Assembly (NCBI GenBank): GCA_036394075.1
Contig: DASWFT010000259.1
Coordinates: 1-52,130 of the forward strand
Source: JAWWPY01 sp036394075
GTDB taxonomy: Bacteria; Actinomycetota; Actinomycetes; Streptosporangiales; Streptosporangiaceae
Length of the DNA: 52,130 nt
Direction: 5' to 3'
Shown: positions 7,707-16,222 of the stretch, one piece after another
Layout of the letters: every line of letters starts with the position of its first letter
How positions within the stretch are numbered: the stretch's first letter is position 1
Made by a program: the position numbers and the translations under genes
Notes under the pieces: generated by a model
Database searches by the model: none
Told to the model about the DNA's origin: nothing
The model's input: the letters and a program-made list of their open reading frames with translations, nothing else

Positions 7707-9761
7707 TCACGGGCTGCCGAGCTGGCCCGGGCCGGGTCGCCCGGGCCAGGGCCTCCCGGGCAGAGCCAGATCATGAACTCCCGGAGGCGGATGCGGCGGG
7801 GGATGCTCTCCCGGCGGCCCTGGCCTCAGGCCGGCGCGGGCGGGCTCCTGGCGGGCGAACTGGGTCCGGTACAGGTCGGCGTACAGCCCCCCGGACGCGA
7901 GCAGCTCGTCGTGGCGGCCGCGCTCGCGGACCCGGCCGTCGTCGATGACCAGGATCTGGTCGGCCTCGCGGATGGTGGACAGCCGGTGGGCAATGACCAG
8001 CGAGGTGCGGCCGGCCAGGGCCGTGGCGAGCGCTTGCTGGACGGCGGCCTCCGACTCGGAGTCCAGATGCGCGGTGGCCTCGTCGAGCACCACCACGGCC
8101 GGTGCCTTCAGCAGCAACCGGGCCAGGGCGACCCGCTGTTTCTCGCCGCCCGACAGCCGGTAGCCGCGGTCGCCCACGATGGTGTCCAGGCCGTCGGGCA
8201 GCACCGAGATCAGGTCCCAGATCTGCGCCGCCCGGCACGCCTCGATCAGTTCCTCCTCGGTTGTCCCGGGACGGGCGTACGCGAGATTGGCCCGGATTGT
8301 GTCGTGGTACAGGTGTGCGTCCTGGGTCACCACGCCGACCGAGTCGTGCAGCGACTCCTGAGTCACGAGCCTGATGTCGAACCCGCCGATGCGCACCGCG
8401 CCCTGGTCGGGGTCATACAGCCGGGACACGAGGTGAGTGATCGTCGTCTTGCCCGCGCCTGAGGGCCCGACCAAGGCGGTCAGCTGCCGGGCGGGGGCGG
8501 TGAAGCTCACGTCGTGCAGAACGCCCAGCCTCGCATCCGTTCGCTCGGGCGCAGGCAGGGCAATGGACTCCAGCGACGCTAGCGAGACCTCGGACGCGGC
8601 CGGGTAGCGGAACGAGACATGGTCGAAGACGATGTCCGCTGCTGGCCCGGCGGTGCGGGCTGATCCGTTGCCCTGCGCCGCAAGCACGAGCGGTACCGCG
8701 TCCGGCCGGTCCTCGATCAGCGGCTTCAGGTCGAGCACCTCGAACACCCGGTCAAAACTGACCAGCGCGGTCATCACATTGACCTGAACGTTAGACAGCG
8801 CAGTGATCGGCCCATACAGCCTGGTCAGCAGCAGGGCCATGGAAACCAGCGTGCCGACCTGGAAGGCGCCGCGGACGACGAGGTCGCCGCCCACCCCGTA
8901 GACCACCGCGGTGGAAAGCGACGCGAGCAGCGTCAGCGTGATGAACAGCGAGCTGCCGTACAGCGCCTGGACCACGCCGATGTCCCTGACCTTGGCCGCC
9001 CGCTCGGCGAACAGGCCGGACTCCTCCCGCGGCCGGCCAAACAGCTTCGCCAGTATGGCGCCGGCGACGTTGAACCGCTCAGTCATCGTCGATCCCAACG
9101 CCGCGTCGAGCTGCATCGACTCCCGGGTCAGACGCTGCAGCCTGCGCCCGACCAGGCGGGCCGGGATGATGAACATCGGTATCAGCACCAGCGCGATGAC
9201 CGTCACCAGCCAGGAGAAGTAGAGCATCGTGACCAGCACCAGAATCAGCTGCAGTGTACTTGACACCGTAGACACCAGCGTCGAGGTCAGCGCCTGCTGC
9301 GCGCCGATCACGTCGCTGTTCAGCCTGCTCACCAGCGAGCCGGTCTGCGCCCGGGTGAAGAACGCGACCGGCTGCCGCTGCACGTGGTCGAACACCTCCG
9401 TGCGCAGGTCGTAGATCAGGCCCTGGCCGACCCGCGCGGTGTACCAGCGCTGGACGAGGTTGAGGAACGCGTCGAAGATGGCCAGCCCGGCGATGGCCGT
9501 GGCCACCGCCAGCACGACATCGACCCGCTTCGGCAGGACGCCGCGGTCGATGACCAACCCGAGCAGCACCGGGATCGTCACCGTGATCACCGCGTCCAGC
9601 GCGGCGGCCAGCAGGAAGATCGCGAGATCCCAGCGGTAGGGCCGCGCATATCCCGCGATCCTGCGGACGGTCCCCCGCTTCAGCTGCTGCTTGGTCACCG
9701 ACGAGTCGGTAGCGAATCCGCGCATCATGTGGAGCGGGCCGGGGCCGGGACCGGGGTGCAT
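7707..9761 (-). CDS. ABC exporter, fused permease-ATPase
   Basis: A 684-residue half-transporter of the MsbA/BmrA multidrug type, acting as a dimer in the cytoplasmic membrane. The N-terminal half has six hydrophobic spans (about residues 45-340). The ATPase half shows Walker A GPSGAGKTT, signature LSGGEKQRV, Walker B VVVLDEAT and the switch His in VIAHRLST. A 50-residue Pro/Gly-rich tail follows. It is convergent with the sulfotransferase (24 bases apart), so an export role for the neighbouring pathway's product is possible but not shown. The start could also be the ATG at codon 12 or 13. Confidence 0.9.
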   Translation of the reverse strand: MHPGPGPGPLHMMRGFATDSSVTKQQLKRGTVRRIAGYARPYRWDLAIFLLAAALDAVITVTIPVLLGLVIDRGVLPKRVDVVLAVATAIAGLAIFDAFLNLVQRWYTARVGQGLIYDLRTEVFDHVQRQPVAFFTRAQTGSLVSRLNSDVIGAQQALTSTLVSTVSSTLQLILVLVTMLYFSWLVTVIALVLIPMFIIPARLVGRRLQRLTRESMQLDAALGSTMTERFNVAGAILAKLFGRPREESGLFAERAAKVRDIGVVQALYGSSLFITLTLLASLSTAVVYGVGGDLVVRGAFQVGTLVSMALLLTRLYGPITALSNVQVNVMTALVSFDRVFEVLDLKPLIEDRPDAVPLVLAAQGNGSARTAGPAADIVFDHVSFRYPAASEVSLASLESIALPAPERTDARLGVLHDVSFTAPARQLTALVGPSGAGKTTITHLVSRLYDPDQGAVRIGGFDIRLVTQESLHDSVGVVTQDAHLYHDTIRANLAYARPGTTEEELIEACRAAQIWDLISVLPDGLDTIVGDRGYRLSGGEKQRVALARLLLKAPAVVVLDEATAHLDSESEAAVQQALATALAGRTSLVIAHRLSTIREADQILVIDDGRVRERGRHDELLASGGLYADLYRTQFARQEPARAGLRPGPPGEHPPPHPPPGVHDLALPGRPWPGRPGPGQLGSP

Positions 9762-9994
9762 AGCGGCGGGAACCTCCTGGCGGGTGGCGTTCTTTCCCGC
9801 GTCAGCTCGCAGAGAACATGCGCGGCGCGGTCACGAGCCGACGAACCTGGTCCGCGGCAAGCCACTTGCTCCGGTGTTCTGCCGCCGCCTGTTGCTCAAG
9901 CGTATTCGCGGCGACCCTGGGCCAGCAACCGCCTGACGGCGCGGGCAAGTCGGACCCGCCAGCGGTCAGCCGGCCACCCGGTCGGGGCGCCTGG

Positions 9995-10828
9995 TCAGGG
10001 CGCCTGGGTCCACCACAGGTCCTCTTGCCGGGAACACCATGCCGCATCGCCCAGCCTGGCCAGGTCGGCCACGGTGATGATGCCGTGCTCCAGGAGCACC
10101 TGCACGACCACCTCATCGGAGAGCCGGGTGTCGGCCCGTACCAGGCCGCGATCGCCGATCTTGCGGCGCAGCACCTTGACGTGCTCGGCGACCCGGGCCG
10201 ATAGCCGGTCCCGGAACACCGGATCACCGTCGAAACGCTCGAGCTCGTGGTAGGCGCCGGTCGCCTCCAGGGCGGCCCGGGCGATTTCCGGCGTGCGCGG
10301 CAGCGGAGTAGTGCGGGACGGGTCGAGCAGCCACGGCTGGCACCACATCAAGGCGACGAGGAAGAGCTTGGTCATCGGGTCCAGATACAGCGGGAGCAGC
10401 GTCTGCTCGCCGTCCGGCCGGTGACGGGCGCCCTCGACATCGGTGTGCTCCTCGCCCTGGCCGGCCACCACGACGTGCAGCGCCTGCCCCTCGTCGAGCA
10501 TCGTGCGCGAGCCCACCAAGGTCGTTCCCGCCCGCACGAACCACCCCCCGGACGGCTCCCCGTGCTGTTCCATGCGAGGCAGCCGTATCCGGTAGCCGTC
10601 GCCCTCGGCGTACAGGGCGTGGGTGCGGCTGATGTTGGCCACCCAGGCGCCACCGCTCACCGCGGTCACCACGCCAGCCCGGCGGGAGAGACCCCGGCCC
10701 GCGGAGATCGTCAGGTCCGCGTCAGGCCCCCGGCCGAACACCAGCCTGGTGCCCTCGGGGACCGCTATCAGCTGGCCGGACGGCGTGGCGACATGCGCGG
10801 TCACTGGCGTGATTGAGTCGTGCGCCAT
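9995..10828 (-). CDS. FHA-domain protein
   Basis: A 277-residue protein whose first 100 residues resemble an FHA phosphothreonine-binding domain: GTRLVFGRGPDADLTI, GRGLSRRAGVV and WVANISRTHALY correspond to the GR, SRxH-like and NG-type elements, though the central SRxH reads SRRA. The C-terminal part (residues about 145-277) is a conserved alpha-helical region with LDPMTKLFLVALMWCQPWL and a winged-helix-like end. Proteins of this layout occur across actinomycetes without known function. It may bind phosphorylated partners of Ser/Thr kinases (inference from the FHA part). Confidence 0.7.
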   Translation of the reverse strand: MAHDSITPVTAHVATPSGQLIAVPEGTRLVFGRGPDADLTISAGRGLSRRAGVVTAVSGGAWVANISRTHALYAEGDGYRIRLPRMEQHGEPSGGWFVRAGTTLVGSRTMLDEGQALHVVVAGQGEEHTDVEGARHRPDGEQTLLPLYLDPMTKLFLVALMWCQPWLLDPSRTTPLPRTPEIARAALEATGAYHELERFDGDPVFRDRLSARVAEHVKVLRRKIGDRGLVRADTRLSDEVVVQVLLEHGIITVADLARLGDAAWCSRQEDLWWTQAP

Positions 10829-11153
10829 CGCCGTCCCGCCTGTACCTGTCGCCTGAGCCCGCAGTCCCGCTGCTCAGCAGAGCCCACACCTACCGCTGTC
10901 CGCATCCTAAATCCAGCGCAAGCGGCCCACGCATCCCGGAATCCGGGGATAGCGGGGCGAGTGACATCACGATTAGCTGTCATCGTCCTGAGGCGAGGCG
11001 CGGACACGGCGCCTGGAGGCAGGCCGCCGTCACAAGCGGTGGGCCGTGCGGGCGGCGGGTCAGGGGCGCGGGCAGTGGTCCGCACCCCGGACCCGGTGCC
11101 GGGGGGTGCGGCCCGGGGGGGGACCCTGCGGGCCCCGCGCCATGCGCCTCGCC
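10829..11153. other. Intergenic, no gene recognised
   Basis: A 325-base gap between the FHA gene start (10828) and the HIT gene end. It must hold the FHA promoter. Two very GC-rich blocks (11040-11060 and 11095-11135, with runs of G) could end HIT transcription, but no clean stem-loop with a U tract is seen. Overlapping open frames here have no domain support. Confidence 0.4.
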
Positions 11154-11600
11154 TCAGGCTGGGGGACCGACGGTGGGCCCAGGCGGGGCGGCCAGGGCAT
11201 CGCGCAGTTTCGACGCGAAGACCTCAGCCTCCGCGTCGTCGGCGTACTTCTGCCGTGGCCAGAAGAAGCCGCGGAGGCCGTCGCCGCGGGTGCGCGGCAC
11301 GACGTGGACGTGCACATGCGGGACACTCTGGCTGACCGTGTTGTTGAGGCCGACGAAGCTGCCCTGAGCGCCGAGGGCCTCCGGCATCACCGCGCTGACC
11401 CGTCGGACCCTGGTAAACAGCGGCCCGACCAGGTCTTCCGGCAAGCTGGCCAGCGTCTCGTAGTGCTGGCGCGGCAGGACCAGCACGTGCCCCTTGAATA
11501 CCGGCCGGGCGTCCAGGAACGCCACCACGTCGCTGTCATCCAGCACGAAGTGCGCGGGCACCTCGCCGGCGATGATGCGGCAGAAAAGGCAATCGGTCAC
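11154..11600 (-). CDS. HIT family hydrolase
   Basis: A 148-residue histidine triad protein. The C-DC-FCRI opening (CLFCRIIAGEVPA) and the catalytic HVHVHV motif (residues 95-100) are both present, with GHVLVLPRQHY as the family strand. Such enzymes hydrolyse nucleoside phosphoramidates or diadenosine polyphosphates. The ATG at 11600 gives the normal N-terminus. It stands alone between oppositely oriented genes. Confidence 0.9.
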   Translation of the reverse strand: MTDCLFCRIIAGEVPAHFVLDDSDVVAFLDARPVFKGHVLVLPRQHYETLASLPEDLVGPLFTRVRRVSAVMPEALGAQGSFVGLNNTVSQSVPHVHVHVVPRTRGDGLRGFFWPRQKYADDAEAEVFASKLRDALAAPPGPTVGPPA

Positions 11601-11757
11601 GTCGGAACCCTAGTGGTCTGTCAAAGGACTCCTCTGACAGGCCGCTGAGTAGCCACCCGGGTCCGTCAAGGCCACCGCCGTCACGCAGGAAACACCGCGG
11701 CCGCATCTCCCGCTCGGGAGCATCACCCGGCAGGATGACACCGGCCCCGCCAGCAGG

Positions 11758-13062
11758 ATGACGACCAGGCGCAGGTCCGGGCCGTACCCTTGGTGCGTGG
11801 CGACCCTATACGCCTGGTTGCGCCGTCACCCGAGGCTGGTGGACGGCGTTCTGGCGTTGGTGCTCGTCTTCATCGGCACGGGCTCAGTGATCGCGGGGAG
11901 CGGCGGGCGCTGGGTCGCCCTGCCGTTCAGCCTGGCGCTGGTGATCCCGGTGGTGTTCCGGCGCAAGTACCCGGTGGGTGCCTTCGTCGCAGCCACCGCG
12001 ATCGGTGCCCTGCAGGTCCTGCTCACTTCGCGGCCGAGCGCAGCGGACCTCGCCGTCGTCGTCCTGCTGTACACGCTGGCCGCCTACCGGCCCCGGCGGG
12101 TCTCCATCGCCGGCCTGGCTATCTGCCTGCTCGGCTCGGTGGTCGGCGTGGTCCGCTGGACGCCCGTCCGGCTGGGCGTCCTCCAGACGATCGTTGTGGG
12201 CTCGATCATGTTCGCCGGGCCGGCGCTGCTCGCCTGGGTGCTCGGTGACTCGATGCGGTACCGGCGGGCCTACTACGCCTCGCTGGAGGACCGCGCCGCC
12301 CGGCTGGAGCGGGAACGGGACGCGCAGGCCCAGATCGCGGCGGCCACCGAGCGGGCCAGGATCGCCCGTGAACTGCACGACGTGGTCGCGCACAACGTCA
12401 GCGTGATGGTGGTGCAGGCGAACGGCGCGTCCTACGCTCTCGACAGTGAGCCGGAGAAGGCCCGTCAGGCACTGGCCGCCATCGCCAGTACCGGCCGTCA
12501 GGCGCTGGCCGAGATGCGCCGCCTGCTCGGCGTGTTGCGCAGCGGAGACGGGGAGACGGGGCTCGCCCCGCTGCCGGGGATCGGCCAGCTCAGCGAACTG
12601 CTGGAGCAGACGCGGGCCAGCGGGCTAGCCGTGGCCTTCACCGTGGAAGGGGTGCCGGGCCCATTGCCGGGCGGGGTGGCCCTGGCCGCGTACCGGATCG
12701 TCCAGGAGTCGCTGACGAACACGCGCAAGCATGGGGGCCCGAACGCGTCCGCCCAGGTGACCTTGCGGTACTGCGAGGACGTGCTGGTGCTGCGGATCAC
12801 CGACGACGGCCGTGGCGCTGCCGCGGCGGCCGATGGCGCCGGGCACGGGCTGACCGGCATGCACGAACGGGTGGCCCTGTACGGCGGGACACTCCAGGCC
12901 GGCCCCCGGCCCGGCGGAGGCTATCGGGTCACCGCGAGGCTTCCGCTGGCGCCCGCACGGATGACGGCCCCCGGCGAGCCGCCCGGCCCGGCGGACGGCG
13001 GGAGCCTGACGGCAGCACGCCCGGTTTCCGTTCTGCCAATGGGCCTGAGGGCCGGGCCCTAG
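11758..13062 (+). CDS. Sensor histidine kinase, NarL/DesK type
   Basis: A 434-residue membrane kinase. Four to five hydrophobic spans occupy residues about 28-160, followed by a short coiled coil and the HisKA_3 box ERARIARELHDVVAHN with the phospho-acceptor His207. The ATPase part shows YRIVQESLTNTRKHGG (N box), ITDDGRG (G1) and GHGLTGMHERV (G2). No extracellular sensor domain is seen, so the signal is likely membrane-borne. A Pro/Gly-rich tail ends the protein. The stop overlaps the response regulator start by one base, forming a coupled pair. A GTG at codon 14 is an alternative start. Confidence 0.92.
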   Translation: MTTRRRSGPYPWCVATLYAWLRRHPRLVDGVLALVLVFIGTGSVIAGSGGRWVALPFSLALVIPVVFRRKYPVGAFVAATAIGALQVLLTSRPSAADLAVVVLLYTLAAYRPRRVSIAGLAICLLGSVVGVVRWTPVRLGVLQTIVVGSIMFAGPALLAWVLGDSMRYRRAYYASLEDRAARLERERDAQAQIAAATERARIARELHDVVAHNVSVMVVQANGASYALDSEPEKARQALAAIASTGRQALAEMRRLLGVLRSGDGETGLAPLPGIGQLSELLEQTRASGLAVAFTVEGVPGPLPGGVALAAYRIVQESLTNTRKHGGPNASAQVTLRYCEDVLVLRITDDGRGAAAAADGAGHGLTGMHERVALYGGTLQAGPRPGGGYRVTARLPLAPARMTAPGEPPGPADGGSLTAARPVSVLPMGLRAGP

Positions 13063-13730
13063 TGACCATCGGGATACTCCTGGTCGATGACCAGGAACTG
13101 GTGCGGACCGGGTTCCGTATGGTCCTTGACGCGCAGGCAGATATGTCCGTGGTCGGTGAGGCAGGCGACGGCCTCGCCGCAACGCAGCTGCTGCGGTCCG
13201 TGGCGGCCGACGTGGTGGTGATGGACGTGCGGATGCCCAGGCTCGACGGCGTCGAGGCGACGCGGCAGATATGCCGGGCCGGCGACCGGCCCAGGGTCCT
13301 GATGCTCACCACCTTCGACCTCGACGAGTACGCGTACGCGGCGCTGAAGGCCGGGGCTAGCGGGTTCCTGCTCAAGGATGTTCCGCCTGAGGAACTGCTG
13401 TTCGCAATCCGTGCGGTGCACTCCGGTGACGCCGTGGTCGCGCCGTCGACGACCCGCCGGCTGATCGACCGTTTCGCGCCCCTGTTCCCGGCCGGGAATG
13501 ACCCGGCGCCGCCGGACCTGGCCTGCCTCACCGTACGGGAGCGCGAGGTGCTGGCCCACGTCGCGCAGGGCCTGTCGAACGCCGAGATCGCGCAGCGGCT
13601 GTTCGTGTCGGAGGCCACGGTCAAGACCCACGTCGGCCGGGTGCTGGCCAAGCTCGGGCTGCGGGACCGGGTCCAGGCCGTGGTCTACGCCTATGAGACG
13701 GGCCTGGTCAGGGCGCGCGGCACCGCCTGA
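13062..13730 (+). CDS. Response regulator, NarL/LuxR family
   Basis: A 222-residue regulator with a receiver domain (DD at 9-10, phospho-acceptor Asp55 in VVVMDVRMP, Thr in MLTTFD, Lys in FLLKD) and a C-terminal LuxR-type helix-turn-helix (LTVREREVLAHVAQGLSNAEIAQRLFVSEATVKTHV). It starts with GTG overlapping the kinase stop, so it is the cognate partner. In related loci such pairs control an adjacent ABC transporter; only a permease fragment remains downstream here. Confidence 0.93.
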   Translation: MTIGILLVDDQELVRTGFRMVLDAQADMSVVGEAGDGLAATQLLRSVAADVVVMDVRMPRLDGVEATRQICRAGDRPRVLMLTTFDLDEYAYAALKAGASGFLLKDVPPEELLFAIRAVHSGDAVVAPSTTRRLIDRFAPLFPAGNDPAPPDLACLTVREREVLAHVAQGLSNAEIAQRLFVSEATVKTHVGRVLAKLGLRDRVQAVVYAYETGLVRARGTA

Positions 13731-13788
13731 GGCTCACTCCGGGGTCCTCCTTGAGGTGGACCCGGCCCGTCCCGGCACCCCAGGGCGC

Positions 13789-13980
13789 GGTGGCGTGGTA
13801 TCCATCCCGTACAGCCGGTTTGCTCTGTATCTCGTCCTCGGCGCGTGCGCTGGCCTGCTCGCCGCGGTGCTGCCCGCCAGCCGGGCCGCCCGGGCGTCCG
13901 TCGTCGCAGCGATGGCCGATGCCCTAAGCGGCTGGCGCTTCGTTAAGAACCGGGTGCCGCCTGAGCGCCTGAGCGCCTGA
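13789..13980 (+). pseudogene. C-terminal remnant of an FtsX-family ABC permease
   Basis: Directly after the response regulator, one frame reads VVSIPYSRFALYLVLGACAG, then LLAAVLPASRAARASVVAAMAD and a short tail to a stop at 13978-13980. The pattern IPxxxL, hydrophobic span, GLLAAVLPASRAARASV is the last membrane helix and PARRAA end of MacB/FtsX-type permeases. No start codon, no upstream permease and no ATPase gene are present. The original operon was probably kinase-regulator-ATPase-permease and has lost nearly all of the transporter. Confidence 0.75.
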
Positions 13981-14006
13981 GCGGCAGCCTGGCGTCCGGG
14001 CCGCGG

Positions 14007-14690
14007 TCAGCGCCAGGTGGCGGCGGCCAGCACGGCGGCCAGCCCGGATATCGAGTACTCGTCCACGATCAGGATCTGCGACACGGGGAGGTACCAGTCC
14101 CGCTGCTCGAAATAGAACGAGGGAGTCGCGGAGCCATCCGGGCCGACGAGTCCGCAGCCGATCCTCCAGACTGTGTAGTAAGCCGTCGCGTCGCTGGTGA
14201 CGTGGGCAAAGCCTTGGCTATAGGAGTTGCTCGGGCCGAGCCGCCGCCATTGGCTGCCTGCCTTGCCCGGGCAGCCCAGGCCGCCTGAGGAGGGGTCGTA
14301 CGGCTGGTCAGGGCTGTAGGTCTGTTCCGTCGGGACCGGGCCGGCCGTCCCGCCCGCCCCGACGATCATGCTGAACGACGGACACCTGGAGCCTCCCATC
14401 GAACCGAGCAGCACGTCGTCGTGGCAACTCCCGGTGCTCACGGTGTAGTCACCCCTGGCATCGCTGTAAGTGACGCGCCAGCTGGCCGACGTGCGCATGA
14501 TCAGGTGACCGAGCAGGAGGGTGCTGGGTTCGGGTTCGCTGCTTCGCCCGGTGCGGGCAGGCGTGGTCGGCCGGCCGGTGCTGGCGTGGCCGCCGGGACT
14601 CACGCTCGGATGACCGGAGGGCTTTGCCGCACATGCAGAGGCGAGGAACGCCAAGGTAGCCAGGATACCGATCGTGGCTGGCTTCATCAT
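14007..14690 (-). CDS. Secreted lipoprotein of unknown function
   Basis: A 227-residue protein with a type II signal peptide: MMKPATIGILATLAFLASAC, in which LASAC is the lipobox and the cysteine would be lipidated. A Ser/Thr/Pro-rich linker follows (about residues 22-58), then a domain with four cysteines (SCHDD, RCPSF, LGCPG, IGCGL) that may form two disulfides. No known family is recognised. Either of two adjacent ATGs could be the start. Confidence 0.7.
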   Translation of the reverse strand: MMKPATIGILATLAFLASACAAKPSGHPSVSPGGHASTGRPTTPARTGRSSEPEPSTLLLGHLIMRTSASWRVTYSDARGDYTVSTGSCHDDVLLGSMGGSRCPSFSMIVGAGGTAGPVPTEQTYSPDQPYDPSSGGLGCPGKAGSQWRRLGPSNSYSQGFAHVTSDATAYYTVWRIGCGLVGPDGSATPSFYFEQRDWYLPVSQILIVDEYSISGLAAVLAAATWR

Positions 14691-14859
14691 CAGCTCCCAG
14701 CTGTCACAGGGTGGACATTAGCAAGAGGGAGCTGATGATGATCTGCCAACACAAAATGCAAAACTTGTTTCGGGATGCCTCGCGACCTGGGCTAACTCCC
14801 GGGGTTGGCGCGTAAGCGGAAGGTCAGCGCGGCGGCCGGCTACAGGCCCGGTGGGTCGC

Positions 14860-15069
14860 CTAGGACCCGCCGCTGGTGGCCCGGCGCAGTGACCAGCCGA
14901 GGGCAGCGATGACGCACAGCGGCATCAGCCACCAGGCATTCACGCCCGCGGCGTGAACCAGCAGGGCCGTGACGGCCAGGGCGAGGGCCACCGCGGCTGC
15001 CCCGCGCCAGTCATCCCCGATGACGAAGTCGTACCAGAACGCGCCGAACGAGCGGAGCCAGCGACTCAT
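14860..15069 (-). CDS. Small membrane protein
   Basis: A 69-residue protein, MSRWLRSFGAFWYDFVIGDDWRGAAAVAL..., with two predicted membrane helices (about 25-45 and 47-60). A protein of this kind is often paired with the COG4280-like membrane protein upstream; the ATG overlaps that gene's stop (ATGA), so the two are cotranslated. Function unknown. Confidence 0.7.
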   Translation of the reverse strand: MSRWLRSFGAFWYDFVIGDDWRGAAAVALALAVTALLVHAAGVNAWWLMPLCVIAALGWSLRRATSGGS

Positions 15070-15869
15070 CGTGCCCCCTCCGGTGAGGTGCTCGGGCTGA
15101 CCACCGGCGCCGTCGGCTGGGCCGCCGCCGCGGCGAGCGCAGCGGCATGGGACCGGCGCAGCAAGACTATGTAGGCCAGCGTCACCAGCGCGACGAGCGG
15201 GACGATCACCAGCAGGGCGGCGTCCTTGCCCGGCCAGGTCACCCCCGCACCTTCGGCGCCCCAGAAGGTGCCGAACGACGTCAGCATCACGCCGACCCCG
15301 AGCTTCATGGTGTTCTCGGGGACACGGGCCAGCGGGGCTCGCGCGGCCACGCCTATCCCGGCGACCACGAGCACGGCCGCCGCGGCGCCCAGGGCGGCGA
15401 GCCCCACGTTGCCCTGGTTAGCACCGAACGTGATCGCGATGAACACGACCTCCAGGCCCTCGAGAAGCACGCCCTTGAAGGAGAGCGTGAACGCATACCA
15501 GTCATGGACGCCGTGCCTTCGTTCGGCGGCGGCCGCCCGGGCGGCCGCGACCTGGCGCTCGTAGATGCTCGTCTCGTCGTGCAGGCCCTTGTAGCCTGAT
15601 GCGCGCAGTATGCCCTTGCGCAGCCATTGCAGGCCGAATACGGCCAGCAGCGCGCCCACCACCAGGCGCAGCGCGCCCAGCGGGAACAGGGTGAGGGCGG
15701 GGCCGGCGGCGGCCACTACGACCGCGAGGACGACAAGGGCCATAGCCATGCCCTGGAACGTCGAGCGCCACTCTCTGGTCAGGCCGGCCGCGAGTACGAT
15801 CGTCAGGGCCTCGACGGCCTCGACCGAGCAGGCCACGAAGACAGTAAGGACAAGGGCAACGGCGTTCAC
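15066..15869 (-). CDS. Multi-pass membrane protein, COG4280-like
   Basis: A 267-residue protein with about seven membrane helices. Two acidic helix motifs stand out, VEAVEALTIVLA at residues 16-27 and LLEGLEVVFIAI near residue 135; they resemble the paired E-x-x-E motifs of cation permeases such as FTR1 or GDT1-like proteins. A metal-transport role is therefore plausible but unproven. It is coupled to the 69-residue membrane protein downstream, and a remnant of an iron-type binding lipoprotein lies just upstream on the other strand, which fits an old iron-handling locus. Confidence 0.75.
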   Translation of the reverse strand: MNAVALVLTVFVACSVEAVEALTIVLAAGLTREWRSTFQGMAMALVVLAVVVAAAGPALTLFPLGALRLVVGALLAVFGLQWLRKGILRASGYKGLHDETSIYERQVAAARAAAAERRHGVHDWYAFTLSFKGVLLEGLEVVFIAITFGANQGNVGLAALGAAAAVLVVAGIGVAARAPLARVPENTMKLGVGVMLTSFGTFWGAEGAGVTWPGKDAALLVIVPLVALVTLAYIVLLRRSHAAALAAAAAQPTAPVVSPSTSPEGAR

Positions 15870-15908
15870 ATGACCTCCAGTGGCACCATCGATGGTGACC
15901 CGGTGTGA

Positions 15909-16166
15909 TGGCGGATCAGCGCTGGCGCGCTTGCCCTGGCCGGCTGCTCGTCGTCCTCGACGGGCGCGGCCGCTGCCAAGCCGGGCAAGGTGACGTTTGT
16001 CGTCTACTCAGCCCAAGGCTACGACAAGGTGATGACCGCCGCCTTCTCCAAGGCCACCGGCATCCCAGTCAAGCTCGACGACAACTCGACCGGCCCGCGC
16101 ACTCGCCGCCGGGACCGCCTGAACTGGCCGCCGGAACTGGCCGCCAGGCCTTCCCGCGGGGACTGA
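15909..16166 (+). pseudogene. Truncated iron-type substrate-binding lipoprotein
   Basis: The frame ending at 16164-16166 reads ALALAGCSSS (a lipobox), an Ala/Gly linker, then KVTFVVYSAQGYDKVMTAAF and SKATGIPVKLDDNSTGP. This is the head of a periplasmic-type Fe(III)-binding protein (the VVYSAQGxxxxxxxAFxKxTGI signature). There is no start codon (a stop lies upstream of the signal peptide) and homology ends near 16095, after which the frame is random. Both ends are lost, leaving about 60 codons. The neighbour is the COG4280-like permease, a frequent partner of such binding proteins. Confidence 0.7.
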
Positions 16167-16222
16167 CCGCGGCGCCATGGCCTGGGACAGCCCGGCACCG
16201 GACAGGCACTAGCATCGGACGC

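Noticed and set aside
9762..9994. Small gene between the FHA protein and the ABC exporter
   Set aside because: Frames on both strands are open but have no domain, no good start and no conserved look; treated as intergenic.
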